64,000 nt of DNA from Chryseobacterium sp. Bi04 (GCF_918698085.1 NZ_CAKKLP010000001.1:929143-993142); one strand, 5' to 3'; numbered from the stretch's first letter, positions 27,609 through 38,305 are shown. Numbers and translations are program-made. Notes: generated from the sequence alone by a model not told the origin.

Positions 27609-27947
27609 TTATTCTCTGTCGAAACGGGCTAGTTTTTTGTCTATCCAAATTGTGGCAAATGGAAAAAATGCGGCAATTAATGCGAAAACGCTATCTTCAT
27701 CATCCCATTTATATATTTTTCTTATGGCAGGTAAAAATATCAGGTACAATGTAAAGAAAAAACCATGGATACTGCCGATAGTACTGATGTACACAATTGG
27801 AAATATACCTTCCGGATCAATACGTATCCAGGTCATTGCTGTGAATAAAAAAAACCATGAAACAGCTTCGGCCAGGCAGATCTGCTTAAACCATCTGATT
27901 ACTTTTTCCTGAGGATATTTTGAGAAAATTTTTTCGAGAAATTCCAT
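27609..27947 (-). CDS. DUF3817 family membrane protein
   Basis: The protein has 112 residues and three hydrophobic helices. The family pattern is visible: the amphipathic start (VIRWFKQICLAEAVSWFFLF), an IGSIHGFFFTLYLIF helix and an FFPFATIWIDKKL end. The function of DUF3817 is not known. It precedes nadD on the same strand, with an 80-nt gap filled by a heptanucleotide array. The region at 27462-27608 upstream of the barrel pair and downstream of this gene is plain AT-rich DNA. Confidence 0.85.
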   Translation of the reverse strand: MEFLEKIFSKYPQEKVIRWFKQICLAEAVSWFFLFTAMTWIRIDPEGIFPIVYISTIGSIHGFFFTLYLIFLPAIRKIYKWDDEDSVFALIAAFFPFATIWIDKKLARFDRE

Positions 27948-27948
27948 G

Positions 27949-28018
27949 TTGTAAAGTATAAGGTAAGAGTTACAAATAGAGAATGCAACTCTATTAACTT
28001 CTAAATTCTAGCTTCTTA
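27949..28018. repeat. Degenerate heptanucleotide array in the nadD-DUF3817 gap
   Basis: Ten consecutive 7-mers span the gap: TTGTAAA, GTATAAG, GTAAGAG, TTACAAA, TAGAGAA, TGCAACT, CTATTAA, CTTCTAA, ATTCTAG, CTTCTTA. Confidence 0.65.
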
Positions 28019-28027
28019 TTTGCAAAA

Positions 28028-28612
28028 TTACTTATAAAAACTGCTTCCGTCCAAATATTCAAATACTTCAGGAGGCAGCATAGGCCTCACATTTTTACCG
28101 TCTTTGAGCATACTGCGGATTTCCGTAGCCGAAAGTTCTACTACGGGAGCCTTTATCAGTGAAATGTTTTCATGCTGCAGGTATTCAGAATCTTTCTTTT
28201 CACCTTCAAATACTCTCGGATAAACAATAATATGATGATTTTTAATAAGGATATCAGAGTTTTTCCATTTATGAAGATTATCCAGATTATCCTCTCCCAT
28301 AATGAGACTGAAAGAATATTCCGGATACTTTTCATGAAGATAGGTTAGTGTATCGATGGTATAGCTTGGCTTTGGAAGAGAAAACTCAACATTAGAGACT
28401 CTCATATTAGGGTAATTTTTTACCGCAAGCTGTACCATATCCAGTCTGTTATGATCGTTAAGCAGCGATTTCTTTTCTTTAAAAGGATTTTGAGGGCTTA
28501 CCACAAACCATAATTCATCCATATCAGAATTTTCCAAAATGTAATTGGCCAGAATAAGATGTCCGATATGTATTGGATTAAAAGATCCGAAAAATAAACC
28601 GATTTTTTTCAT
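28028..28612 (-). CDS. nadD: Nicotinate-nucleotide adenylyltransferase
   Basis: NadD transfers AMP from ATP to nicotinate mononucleotide in NAD biosynthesis. At 194 residues it is of normal length. It has the nucleotidyltransferase motif GSFNPIHIGHL at residues 9-19, a conserved VSPQNPFK (about residue 38), the IMGEDNLDNLHKW segment and the C-terminal ELSATEIRSML matching the SxTxxR ATP-binding motif. It lies between recJ and the DUF3817 gene on the minus strand. Confidence 0.96.
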   Translation of the reverse strand: MKKIGLFFGSFNPIHIGHLILANYILENSDMDELWFVVSPQNPFKEKKSLLNDHNRLDMVQLAVKNYPNMRVSNVEFSLPKPSYTIDTLTYLHEKYPEYSFSLIMGEDNLDNLHKWKNSDILIKNHHIIVYPRVFEGEKKDSEYLQHENISLIKAPVVELSATEIRSMLKDGKNVRPMLPPEVFEYLDGSSFYK

Positions 28613-28620
28613 TTTTTGTA

Positions 28621-28655
28621 AAGTAACAGGTAGCAGATAATAGGTTATAGTAAAA
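28621..28655. repeat. Degenerate heptanucleotide array between recJ and nadD
   Basis: 7-mers AAGTAAC, AGGTAGC, AGATAAT, AGGTTAT, AGTAAAA follow one another directly after the nadD start. Weaker 7-nt periodicity continues to about 28740. Confidence 0.5.
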
Positions 28656-28747
28656 AAGTTATCAATATAATAGGCAGACTATTTGAGGTTTTGCAGGGAA
28701 TTATTAAATGTTGGTTTTGTTACTTAATAATCTAATCCTGCAGCCTA

Positions 28748-30460
28748 TTAATCTCTAAACTTCACATCCTTTATATTGAGATAGTGGGTCACATTACCTT
28801 TCCAATGGTTTTCTTCCAGGGTGAAGGCAAGATCGAAATTCTTATGTTTAAAATCTTCCGCAAAAGGTCCCAGTTTAAAGCCTACACATTCAATATTCCG
28901 GCCTGTGGTTTCCTGTTTAATATAAAACTTAAGGTGATTGTTATCCTTTCCCATAGTCTTCACATAGCCGGCAAGTTTCTGGTTGGTCAGGGTGAAAATA
29001 GGTTTCATATTATGAGGCCCAAAAGGAGCTAATTTCCGGTGGAAATTGATAAACTCTCTGTTGATTTCATTAATATTAATCTCACAGTCTATACTAATGG
29101 AGGGTTCCTTTTGATGCTCCTGTATCTTTTCAGAAACAATTCTTTCAAATTTTTCCTTGAAAGCATCAAATTTATCTTTTTCCATAGAAAGTCCGGCTGC
29201 TGCATGATGGCCACCGAATTTCAGAAAATATTCAGAGCACAGATCAAGGGCTTCATGTACATCAAAATCCGAAACAGATCTTGCTGAAGCTACCATTTCT
29301 CCATTGTTACCATTTGTAAATACCAAAGTGGGCTTGTAGTAAGTTTCAATAAGCCTTGAAGCCACAATACCGATCACTCCCTTATTCCATTCAGGATGAT
29401 AAACAATGGTTGTATGTTTTGTTTCCTGCTGAGATTCAATGATTTGATTCAAAGCAGAAAGTGTAGAATTCATATCCAGTTCACGCCTTTCATCGTTAAG
29501 ATCCATAATGTCACTCACAATTTGGTTGGCATGCTTCAGATTATCAGAAACCATAAGCTCCACTGCGGCTTTACCATGAGATATTCTCCCTGCAGCATTG
29601 ATCTTCGGAGCAATTTCAAAAACAATATTTGAAATTTCAAAATGAGAAAGTTTATCTTCAGGAATAAGTAACCTTAAGCCTAGATTTCTGGTCTTTCTGA
29701 GAATTTTCAGCCCCATTTTAGCCAGTACTCTGTTTTCTCCCGTCATAGAAACGATATCTGCAGCAATGGAAATAGCAAGAAGGTCAGTAAGCTCAAATAA
29801 TTCCGCTTCCGGAAGTTTATAAATGGTATTAAGTCCCTGGCAAAGCTTAAATCCTACACCACATCCTGAAAGTTCTTTGAATGGATACCTGCAGTCATTT
29901 CTCTTAGGGTCCAGAACAGCCACAGCATTGGGAATTTCTTCTCCGGGAAGGTGATGGTCGCAAATGATAAAATCAACACCAAGATCTTTGGCATATTGTA
30001 TCATATCAATAGCTTTGATACCACAGTCTAATGCAATGATCAAAGAAAATCCATTCTCTTTGGCAAAGTCTATTCCTTCCGTAGAAATTCCATATCCTTC
30101 AGAATTCCTGTCCGGAATATAATAGTCCAGATATTTTTTCTCTACAATTTTGCTGAGGTAAAGATACATCAGAGCTACTGCCGTAGTTCCATCTACATCG
30201 TAATCCCCGTATACCAGTATCTTTTCTCCATTTTCAATAGCGGTTGCAATACGCTCTACAGCTTTTTGCATATCTGCCATTAAAAAAGGGTTGTGTATAT
30301 CATTAAGGTTCGGTTTAAAAAATTCTCTGGCCTTTTGATAATTGTCAATTCCTCTTAGAACAAGAAGCTTAGATTCAAAAGTACCAAAACCAAGTGACGA
30401 ACTTAGTCCGTCCACAACTTCCTCATCGGGTTCGGGTTTATAAATCCATTTTTGACTCAT
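28748..30460 (-). CDS. recJ: Single-stranded-DNA-specific exonuclease RecJ
   Basis: RecJ is a 5'-3' exonuclease acting in recombination and mismatch repair. The 570-residue length is normal. DHH-family motifs are present: VYGDYDVDGTTAVALM, IALDCGI, ICDHHLPGEEIP and AVLDPKRND, then the DHHA1 domain with KFGGHHAAAGLSM, and a C-terminal OB domain. A minus-strand element TATTTTTG (30472-30465) lies directly before the start, which would give an almost leaderless transcript. It is divergent from the M48 protease gene. Confidence 0.97.
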   Translation of the reverse strand: MSQKWIYKPEPDEEVVDGLSSSLGFGTFESKLLVLRGIDNYQKAREFFKPNLNDIHNPFLMADMQKAVERIATAIENGEKILVYGDYDVDGTTAVALMYLYLSKIVEKKYLDYYIPDRNSEGYGISTEGIDFAKENGFSLIIALDCGIKAIDMIQYAKDLGVDFIICDHHLPGEEIPNAVAVLDPKRNDCRYPFKELSGCGVGFKLCQGLNTIYKLPEAELFELTDLLAISIAADIVSMTGENRVLAKMGLKILRKTRNLGLRLLIPEDKLSHFEISNIVFEIAPKINAAGRISHGKAAVELMVSDNLKHANQIVSDIMDLNDERRELDMNSTLSALNQIIESQQETKHTTIVYHPEWNKGVIGIVASRLIETYYKPTLVFTNGNNGEMVASARSVSDFDVHEALDLCSEYFLKFGGHHAAAGLSMEKDKFDAFKEKFERIVSEKIQEHQKEPSISIDCEININEINREFINFHRKLAPFGPHNMKPIFTLTNQKLAGYVKTMGKDNNHLKFYIKQETTGRNIECVGFKLGPFAEDFKHKNFDLAFTLEENHWKGNVTHYLNIKDVKFRD

Positions 30461-30540
30461 TTCACAAAAATAAGGAAAAAAAATAGCATTCTGAAATGAT
30501 GGGAAGTGAAGTTTTTACATTATAGTTGTTAAAAATTGGC

Positions 30541-30548
30541 TACATTTG
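30541..30548 (+). promoter_or_regulatory. -7 promoter element of the M48 protease gene
   Basis: TACATTTG matches TAnnTTTG and lies 21 nt before the ATG at 30570. The -33 element is not clear. Confidence 0.5.
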
Positions 30549-30569
30549 CCTTCCAAATTTTGAATAGTT

Positions 30570-31382
30570 ATGAAAAAAATTACTCTATGTTTATTGTTTT
30601 TAGGAACAGCGTATTCTGTCAATGCCCAAAAAATTAACCTGGGAAAAGCAGCCGGTATTGTTTCTAATGGTGCCAAGGCTTTATCTTTTACCAACGAAGA
30701 TGCCGTCAAATTATCCAAAGAATCTGTAGATTGGATGGATAAAAATAATCAGGTAGCAGGGCCAAAAGACCCCTATACTGTAAGATTGAATAAATTGTTT
30801 GGAAAGCACAAATCTCAAGACGGGCTAAGTCTGAATTATAAGGTGTATAAAGTGAAAGATATCAATGCTTTTGCTTGTGCAGACGGAAGTGTTCGTGTGT
30901 TTTCCTCATTAATGGATATCATGTCAGATAATGAATTATTAGCGGTTATCGGCCATGAAATTGGTCACGTGAAAAATCAGGATACAAAAGATGCTATGAA
31001 ATCTGCCTACCTGAAAGCAGCTGCACTGGATGCTGCATCTTCAGCATCTTCACAAGTGGCTACTCTTAATGATAGCCAGGTTGGGAAAATGGCTAATGCA
31101 TTTTTAGATGCTTCTCACAGTAAAAAACAAGAATCCGAGGCTGATACCTATTCCTATGACTTTATGAAGACTAACAAGTATGATGTTGTAGGAGCATATA
31201 CAGCTTTTAAGAAGTTAGCATTACTTTCACAGGGAAGTACACAAACCGGTTTTGAAAAAATGTTTAACTCTCATCCTGACAGTGAAAAAAGAGCACAGGC
31301 TATTAAGAAAAAAGCGGAAAAAGACGGTTTATGGAAAGACCCGGGAACGGTTTCTATTCCAACGACAAAACTGACGAAATAA
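30570..31382 (+). CDS. M48-family metalloprotease, exported
   Basis: A signal peptide ends in SVNA|Q. The zinc protease motif HEIGH lies at about residues 129-133 (LAVIGHEIGHVKNQ), with the third ligand Glu in QESEADTYSYDF. The protein is 270 residues and has no transmembrane helices, like the periplasmic LoiP/YcaL and BepA-type members that handle outer-membrane protein quality control. A lipobox is absent, so it is probably soluble in the periplasm. It is a single-gene unit with its own promoter element and terminator. Confidence 0.9.
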   Translation: MKKITLCLLFLGTAYSVNAQKINLGKAAGIVSNGAKALSFTNEDAVKLSKESVDWMDKNNQVAGPKDPYTVRLNKLFGKHKSQDGLSLNYKVYKVKDINAFACADGSVRVFSSLMDIMSDNELLAVIGHEIGHVKNQDTKDAMKSAYLKAAALDAASSASSQVATLNDSQVGKMANAFLDASHSKKQESEADTYSYDFMKTNKYDVVGAYTAFKKLALLSQGSTQTGFEKMFNSHPDSEKRAQAIKKKAEKDGLWKDPGTVSIPTTKLTK

Positions 31383-31402
31383 TTATTTTATTTATTGTTA
31401 AA

Positions 31403-31438
31403 AAAAATACCTCAAAGAATTTCTTCGAGGTATTTTTA
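31403..31438. terminator. Bidirectional terminator between the M48 protease and ABC-F genes
   Basis: AAATACCTC and GAGGTATTT pair, extended inward by AAAGAA/TTCTTC, with A and T tracts on either side. The genes are convergent. Confidence 0.88.
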
Positions 31439-31461
31439 TATCAACACGAATGTTGTTTAGA

Positions 31462-33156
<1,695 letters not shown>

Positions 33157-33202
33157 TTAAATGTATCGTATTTTTTCTATATTTCATTAACGAAATTTTA
33201 AA

Positions 33203-33664
33203 ATGATGAAGATTGAAAAAACAGTTAGCATATTAAATAGAAGAGCCCGTTTTGAATATGAAATTCTCGAAGAATATGAAGCGGGAATGGTTTTGACGGG
33301 TACGGAAATAAAATCTTTGCGTTCTTCAAAAGCATCCATCACAGAATCCTTCTGTCAGTTTATTGATGGGGAGTTATACATCATTAACATGATGATTGAT
33401 GAGTATAAATTGGGAACTTTTTATAACCACAAAACAAAAAGGGAACGGAAATTGCTCTTGCACAAAAAAGAATTGCAAAAACTTGAAAAAAAGTTAAAAG
33501 ATGCAGGGAATACAATTATTCCATTAAAATTATATATCACTGATAAGGGGAAAGCAAAGGTGCTGATTGCGTTAGGTAGGGGGAAAAAACTCTTTGATAA
33601 AAGAGAGTCCATAAAAGATAGAGAAAATAAACGTAACCTGGACAGAATATTAAAGAAAAGTTAA
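33203..33664 (+). CDS. smpB: SsrA-binding protein SmpB
   Basis: SmpB binds tmRNA and delivers it to stalled ribosomes for trans-translation. The 153-residue protein has the OB-fold core motifs RRARFEYEILEEYEAGMVLTG and EIKSLRSSKASI, YKLGTFYNHKTKRERKLLLHK, and the basic tail KRESIKDRENKRNLDRILKK. Two adjacent ATG codons (33203, 33206) are possible starts. The tmRNA gene was not seen nearby. Confidence 0.97.
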   Translation: MMKIEKTVSILNRRARFEYEILEEYEAGMVLTGTEIKSLRSSKASITESFCQFIDGELYIINMMIDEYKLGTFYNHKTKRERKLLLHKKELQKLEKKLKDAGNTIIPLKLYITDKGKAKVLIALGRGKKLFDKRESIKDRENKRNLDRILKKS

Positions 33665-33681
33665 AAATCATTTGAAAAACT

Positions 33682-33712
33682 TTGTATATAAAGAAAAATT
33701 ATATTTATTTTG
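33682..33712 (+). promoter_or_regulatory. Promoter of the OmpA-family gene
   Basis: TTG at 33682-33684 and TTATTTTG at 33705-33712 are 20 nt apart, close to the Bacteroidetes consensus. The ATG follows 29 nt later. Confidence 0.55.
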
Positions 33713-33741
33713 CATTATCAATTATTTAATCATTTAATTCT

Positions 33742-35253
33742 ATGAAAAATCTAAAATTAGGAATTTCAGCATTGGCGCTTACTGTAGCCTCTACTGTTTT
33801 CGCGCAGACTACCAACAATCCGTGGTTAATCGGAGTTGGTGCTCATGCAGAAAACCATGTAGCAGCAAGAGGTAACTTCAGTAATACGTTCTCTGCTAAA
33901 AATTTGACAAAGAGTATGTTCAATATGAACAACTTCTCTATTACACCTCCATTATCTAAGTTGACAGTTGCTAGAAACGTTGGAAAAGGTTTAGTGATTG
34001 ACTGGCAAACTTCTGTTGGAAATGTTGAAAACAAAAGATTCAACATGGGGAAAGAATTTTTCTTGATGACAGGTCTTGGTTTCCAGGCTCACGCTGCAGG
34101 TCTTTTATGGAACGAAGAATCTTGGTTTGATCCATACTTAAGAGTTGGTGCTAACTACCTTAGACATGACTATACTGCACTTTCTTTCCCAAGAATGAGT
34201 GTAGATGCTAATGGTAACCCAATCGAAACTGTTGAAAACGGAAAAGATGGAAACGAGAATGGTAAAGCTAACCACTTTGCTGTAGCTACAGGTGCTGGTG
34301 CTAACTTCTGGGTAACTAAGAACTTCGGTCTTGGTATTCAAGGTGACTATGTATCAACTCCAGGTGATAAATCTACTGTTGCTAACTTCTGGCAAGCTTC
34401 TGCATCTATCTTATTCAGATTCGGAAACAGAGATAGAGATAAGGATGGTATCCTAGACAAAGACGATCTTTGTCCAGATACTCCAGGTTTACCAGAATTC
34501 CAGGGATGTCCTGATACTGACGGTGACGGAGTTCCAGATAAAGACGATCAATGTCCAGATGTTGCTGGTCCAGTTGAAAACAATGGTTGTCCTTGGCCAG
34601 ATACAGACGGTGATGGTGTAATCGACAAAGATGACGCTTGTCCTACTGTAGCAGGTCCTGCTGAAAACAACGGTTGTCCTTGGCCAGATACAGACGGTGA
34701 CGGTATCTTAGATAAAGATGATGCTTGTCCTACTGTTCCAGGTCTTCCAGAATACAACGGATGTCCTAAGCCAGAAAAAGTAATCAGTGAAGAAGCTACT
34801 GGTGCTCTTAAAGGAATCTTGTTCAACTTTAACAAGGCTACTATCAGACCAGAATCTAATGGTAAATTAGATGAAGCTGCTAAGATCATTAAGCAATCTT
34901 CTAACGGTACATTCTTAGTAACTGGTCACACAGATGCTAAAGGTGCTGCTGCTTACAACTTGAAACTTTCAAGAGAAAGAGCTGCTGCTGTAGTAGGTGC
35001 TCTTGAGTCTAGAGGAGTTAACGCTAACCAGTTAAAATCTACTGGTGTTGGTTCTAGAGATGCTCAAGTTTCTGCTAAAGCTTCAGATGCTGACAGAATG
35101 GTTGACAGAAAAGTAGTTGTAGAAGCTGTAAATGGTGCTGCATGGGATTCACTTAAGAAATCTGATCTAGAAGTAGTAGAGAAGAAGACTGTAGTGAAAA
35201 AAGCTAAAAAAGCTCCAGTTAAGAGAAAAGCTACGGCTAAAAAAAGAAAATAA
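33742..35253 (+). CDS. OmpA-family outer membrane protein with thrombospondin type 3 repeats
   Basis: A signal peptide (TVASTVFAQ) is followed by an eight-stranded barrel region (about 25-230), calcium-binding TSP3 repeats (about 232-345: DRDKDGILDKDDLCPDT and three more, each with CP pairs), and an OmpA C-terminal peptidoglycan-binding domain (FNFNKATIRPES, VTGHTDAKGAAAYN, LSRERAAAV). Two adjacent TSP3 units are near-identical over 87 nt. A lysine-rich tail (about 479-503, with VKKAKKAPVKRKATAKKRK) is unusual. Codon use is strongly biased, as in an abundant protein. It links the outer membrane to the cell wall. Confidence 0.93.
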   Translation: MKNLKLGISALALTVASTVFAQTTNNPWLIGVGAHAENHVAARGNFSNTFSAKNLTKSMFNMNNFSITPPLSKLTVARNVGKGLVIDWQTSVGNVENKRFNMGKEFFLMTGLGFQAHAAGLLWNEESWFDPYLRVGANYLRHDYTALSFPRMSVDANGNPIETVENGKDGNENGKANHFAVATGAGANFWVTKNFGLGIQGDYVSTPGDKSTVANFWQASASILFRFGNRDRDKDGILDKDDLCPDTPGLPEFQGCPDTDGDGVPDKDDQCPDVAGPVENNGCPWPDTDGDGVIDKDDACPTVAGPAENNGCPWPDTDGDGILDKDDACPTVPGLPEYNGCPKPEKVISEEATGALKGILFNFNKATIRPESNGKLDEAAKIIKQSSNGTFLVTGHTDAKGAAAYNLKLSRERAAAVVGALESRGVNANQLKSTGVGSRDAQVSAKASDADRMVDRKVVVEAVNGAAWDSLKKSDLEVVEKKTVVKKAKKAPVKRKATAKKRK

Positions 35254-35272
35254 TTAATTTTTCTAAATAATG

Positions 35273-35307
35273 AATACCTCCAATTTGATTGGAGGTATTT
35301 TTTTTTT
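35273..35307 (+). terminator. Terminator after the OmpA-family gene
   Basis: AATACCTCCAAT and ATTGGAGGTATT form a 12-bp perfect stem with a 3-nt loop, followed by a long T tract. Confidence 0.95.
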
Positions 35308-35347
35308 GTTGACTTTTAGTTAATTTTGTTGAAAATTTAAAATTAAA

Positions 35348-36088
35348 ATGGGAAGAGCATTTGAATATAGAAAAGCTTCTAAAATGGCCAGATGGGATAA
35401 GATGGCCAAAACATTTTCCAAAATAGGTAAAGATATTGCACTGGCTGTAAAAGCGGGTGGAACAGACCCCGAGGCTAATCCGGCCTTAAGAAGATGCATC
35501 CAGAATGCTAAAGGGGCTAATATGCCTAAAGATAATGTAGAAAGAGCTATTAAAAAAGCGAGTGGTGCTGATGCTGAAAACTACGAAGAGATTACTTATG
35601 AAGGTTACGGGCAAGGAGGAGTTGCTTTTTTTGTAGAATGTACTACAAATAATACAACGAGAACGGTAGCTAATGTAAGGGCTATTTTCAATAAGTTTGA
35701 CGGAAACCTCGGGAAGAATGGTGAATTAGCATTTATCTTCGATAGAAAAGGAATTTTTACCCTTGATCTGGCTCAGGTAAAAATGGACTGGGATGATTTT
35801 GAAATGGAAATGATTGATGGGGGAGCAGAAGATGTGGAAAAAGATGAAGATGAAGTAATGATTACAACAGCGTTTGAAGATTTCGGTTCCTTATCTCATA
35901 AATTAGATGAACTTGGAATTGAAGCTAAAAGTGCAGAACTTCAAAGAATTCCAAACAATACAAAAGAAGTAAACGAAGAACAGTTCAAAGCTAACATGAA
36001 GATGCTTGACCGTTTTGAAGAGGATGATGATGTACAAAACGTTTACCATAACATGGAAATTACCGAAGAGCTGATGAACTCTTTATAA
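35348..36088 (+). CDS. YebC/PmpR family DNA-binding / translation-associated protein
   Basis: The 246-residue protein has the family's three-domain form, with MGRAFEYRKASKMARWDKMAKTF at the start, GGTDPEANPALRRCIQNAK and NMPKDNVERAIKKASG in domain 1, and FECTTNNTTRTVANVRAIF-type motifs after it. YebC proteins were long annotated as transcriptional regulators; some members are now linked to translation of proline-rich stretches. A -7 element TAATTTTG (35321-35328) precedes the gene by 19 nt. Confidence 0.94.
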   Translation: MGRAFEYRKASKMARWDKMAKTFSKIGKDIALAVKAGGTDPEANPALRRCIQNAKGANMPKDNVERAIKKASGADAENYEEITYEGYGQGGVAFFVECTTNNTTRTVANVRAIFNKFDGNLGKNGELAFIFDRKGIFTLDLAQVKMDWDDFEMEMIDGGAEDVEKDEDEVMITTAFEDFGSLSHKLDELGIEAKSAELQRIPNNTKEVNEEQFKANMKMLDRFEEDDDVQNVYHNMEITEELMNSL

Positions 36089-36145
36089 AAAATAATATAG
36101 CATTCATATACAGTTAATTTTCAATTAGTTTCTTTGTATAAAACT

Positions 36146-36970
36146 ATGAAAAGAAACGTTGAATTAGTTGTTATATCGGATGTTCATTTGGGAACTTATG
36201 GATGTAAGGCTAAAGAATTGTTGAGATATCTCAATTCTATCCAGCCCGAAACGTTAGTTTTGAATGGTGATATCATTGATATCTGGCAATTCAAAAAGTC
36301 TTACTTCCCTAAACCTCATTTGAAAGCGATCAGAAAAATCCTTTCATTTGCTACCAAAGACACAGAGGTTTATTATATTACAGGCAATCACGATGAAATG
36401 TTCCGCAAGTTTACTGATTTTGAATTGGGAAAACTAAAGGTCTGCAATAAAATCTGCCTGGAAATAGACGAAAAAAAAACCTGGATCTTTCATGGTGATG
36501 TGTTCGACGCATCAGTTCAACATTCCAAATGGATTGCCAAGCTTGGCGGAAAAGGATATGATCTTTTAATTATCATCAATAATGTTGTTAATTGGTTTTT
36601 AGAAAAAATGGGTAAAGAAAAATATTCATTTTCAAAAAAGATCAAAAATAATGTGAAAAAAGCGATTAAGTATATCGGAGATTTCGAGCTTACTGCTTCT
36701 GAGCTGGCTATAGATAATCATTACGATTATGTTGTCTGTGGCCATATTCATCAGCCCCAGATTCGGGAGGTCGTTACTAAAAAAGGATCCTGTACTTATT
36801 TAAATTCCGGTGATTGGATAGAAAATTTATCGGCATTGGAATATAATGAGAAAAAATGGAGTATCTTTTACTACGACGAACATAAACATCTGCTGAAAGA
36901 TGACGAAGCTGAAGAAATTCAGGAGATGGACAGCTCTGACCTTTTAAAAATCGTAACCAATTTCACTTAA
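36146..36970 (+). CDS. Metallophosphoesterase, UDP-2,3-diacylglucosamine diphosphatase (LpxH)-like
   Basis: ATG 36146 is preferred to an upstream in-frame TTG at 36134, which lies within promoter-like sequence. Calcineurin-like motifs are visible: ISDVHLGTYG, LNGDIIDIW, YITGNHDE, HGDVFD and VCGHIHQPQ. This pattern is that of the LpxH-related group in Bacteroidetes, which is longer than E. coli LpxH. The next gene, a glycosyltransferase, starts directly after its stop, suggesting a shared role in lipid A or another envelope glycolipid. The exact substrate is uncertain. Confidence 0.85.
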   Translation: MKRNVELVVISDVHLGTYGCKAKELLRYLNSIQPETLVLNGDIIDIWQFKKSYFPKPHLKAIRKILSFATKDTEVYYITGNHDEMFRKFTDFELGKLKVCNKICLEIDEKKTWIFHGDVFDASVQHSKWIAKLGGKGYDLLIIINNVVNWFLEKMGKEKYSFSKKIKNNVKKAIKYIGDFELTASELAIDNHYDYVVCGHIHQPQIREVVTKKGSCTYLNSGDWIENLSALEYNEKKWSIFYYDEHKHLLKDDEAEEIQEMDSSDLLKIVTNFT

Positions 36971-37942
36971 ATGAAAATTCTGTATGCATTTCAAGGAACC
37001 GGAAATGGCCATATGGCCAGGGCACAGGAAATAATTCCTATTCTTAAAAAATATGCTTCGGTAGATACACTGATCAGTGGTCATCAATCCCAATTAAAGG
37101 CTGATTTCGACATCAACTTCCAACATAAAGGCATCTCTCTGCTTTATAACAAAACAGGCGGTCTATCCTATCTCAAAACATTTACTGAGAATAAATTCCT
37201 GGAAGCTGTCAAAACAATAAAGGAACTGGAGCTTTCTAAATATGATTTAATCATCAATGACTACGAGCCTCTAACGGGATGGGCTTCCAAATTGAAGAAA
37301 CTGCCGATGATAGAACTGAGTCATCAGGCATCAATGAGCTTTTCGGAGACCCCAAAACCTGAAAAGAAAGATTTCCTCGGAGAAATGATCTTAAAATATT
37401 ATGTTCCCAGCGAAAGGAAAATAGGTTTCCATTTTGAAAATTATCATCCTCAGATCAAGAAGCCGGTTATAAGAAAGAAAATCAGAAACCTGAATCCTTA
37501 TAAACAGGGGTATTATGTAGTTTATCTTCCCAGTTTTGCAGATGAAAATATTATTAAAGTTCTTAGAAAAATTCCGGTAGAGTGGAAGGTATTCTCTAAA
37601 TACAGCAAGGTACAGGTGAAAGTAAAAAATGTTGAAGTATTTCCTATAGATGAAAGCCAGTATCTGAAATATTTTGAAGGCTGCGAGGGGATTTTATGCA
37701 ACGCGGGTTTTGAAACTCCGGCTGAGGCACTTTTTATGGATAAAAAATTATTCGTAATCCCTATTCATAATCAATATGAACAGGAATGTAATGCCTGTGC
37801 TTTAGATAAAATGGGAATTCCAAATTCTAAAGTTTTAAATCTACAGGAAATTATGGAATGGGTAGCTTCTGACTATCACTTAAAAGTAGACTACCCCAAC
37901 AATATTGAGGAGATTCTGTTGAATGAGGTTCTAATTCTTTAA
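36971..37942 (+). CDS. Glycosyltransferase family protein (GT28/MurG-like GT-B fold)
   Basis: The first residues MKILYAFQGTGNGHMARA carry a GTGNGH motif like the GGTGGH loop of MurG and GT28 enzymes. The C-terminal half contains GILCNAGFETPAEALFMDKKLFVIPIHNQYEQECNA-type segments, the donor-nucleotide site of the GT-B fold. At 323 residues it is slightly shorter than MurG. It abuts the phosphoesterase gene with no gap, so it probably acts in the same envelope pathway. Its last 12 bases overlap a convergent gene. Confidence 0.82.
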   Translation: MKILYAFQGTGNGHMARAQEIIPILKKYASVDTLISGHQSQLKADFDINFQHKGISLLYNKTGGLSYLKTFTENKFLEAVKTIKELELSKYDLIINDYEPLTGWASKLKKLPMIELSHQASMSFSETPKPEKKDFLGEMILKYYVPSERKIGFHFENYHPQIKKPVIRKKIRNLNPYKQGYYVVYLPSFADENIIKVLRKIPVEWKVFSKYSKVQVKVKNVEVFPIDESQYLKYFEGCEGILCNAGFETPAEALFMDKKLFVIPIHNQYEQECNACALDKMGIPNSKVLNLQEIMEWVASDYHLKVDYPNNIEEILLNEVLIL

Positions 37943-38221
37943 AAGGATATCATCTACATCACTCATTCTCATCATTACTGATCTTGCATAGGAACAGTGA
38001 GGATATACCTGCCAGTTATTTTCTCTGGCAAACTTTATGGCTTCTTCTACCAAATATTTCCCCATTCCTCTTCCCTCAAATTCAGGGTGAACCAATACGA
38101 AAGAAATAATCAGCTTATGGTCTTCAGGGAAAATGGTATAAGTAAGTCTTCCTATTTCCTTTATTTCATTATTTAGTGTCAGAACTCCGCCGTTTCCGGA
38201 TTTATTGTTTTCAAAATTCAT
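37931..38221 (-). CDS. Small GNAT-family N-acetyltransferase (YjdJ-like)
   Basis: This 96-residue protein has the small-GNAT pattern: a beta-rich start, SFVLVHPEFEGRGMGKYLVEEAIKFAREN (acetyl-CoA loop VHPEFEGRGMGK) and VYPHCSYARSVMMR. Such small GNAT proteins (PF14542-type) have no known general substrate. It overlaps the glycosyltransferase gene by 12 nt at its 3' end on the opposite strand. Confidence 0.88.
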   Translation of the reverse strand: MNFENNKSGNGGVLTLNNEIKEIGRLTYTIFPEDHKLIISFVLVHPEFEGRGMGKYLVEEAIKFARENNWQVYPHCSYARSVMMRMSDVDDILLKN

Positions 38222-38263
38222 GATGTAAGGCTTTAGGACTAAAGATGCAAAAATTGCACCACT

Positions 38264-38305
38264 GGTTACTATGAGTATGAATGATCAGTAATGAGTAATT
38301 ATAGA
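38264..38305. repeat. Degenerate heptanucleotide array upstream of the GNAT gene
   Basis: 7-mers GGTTACT, ATGAGTA, TGAATGA, TCAGTAA, TGAGTAA, TTATAGA follow in register. A second short stretch (TGCCAAT, TATTGCT, AATTGTC) ends at about 38390. Confidence 0.55.
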
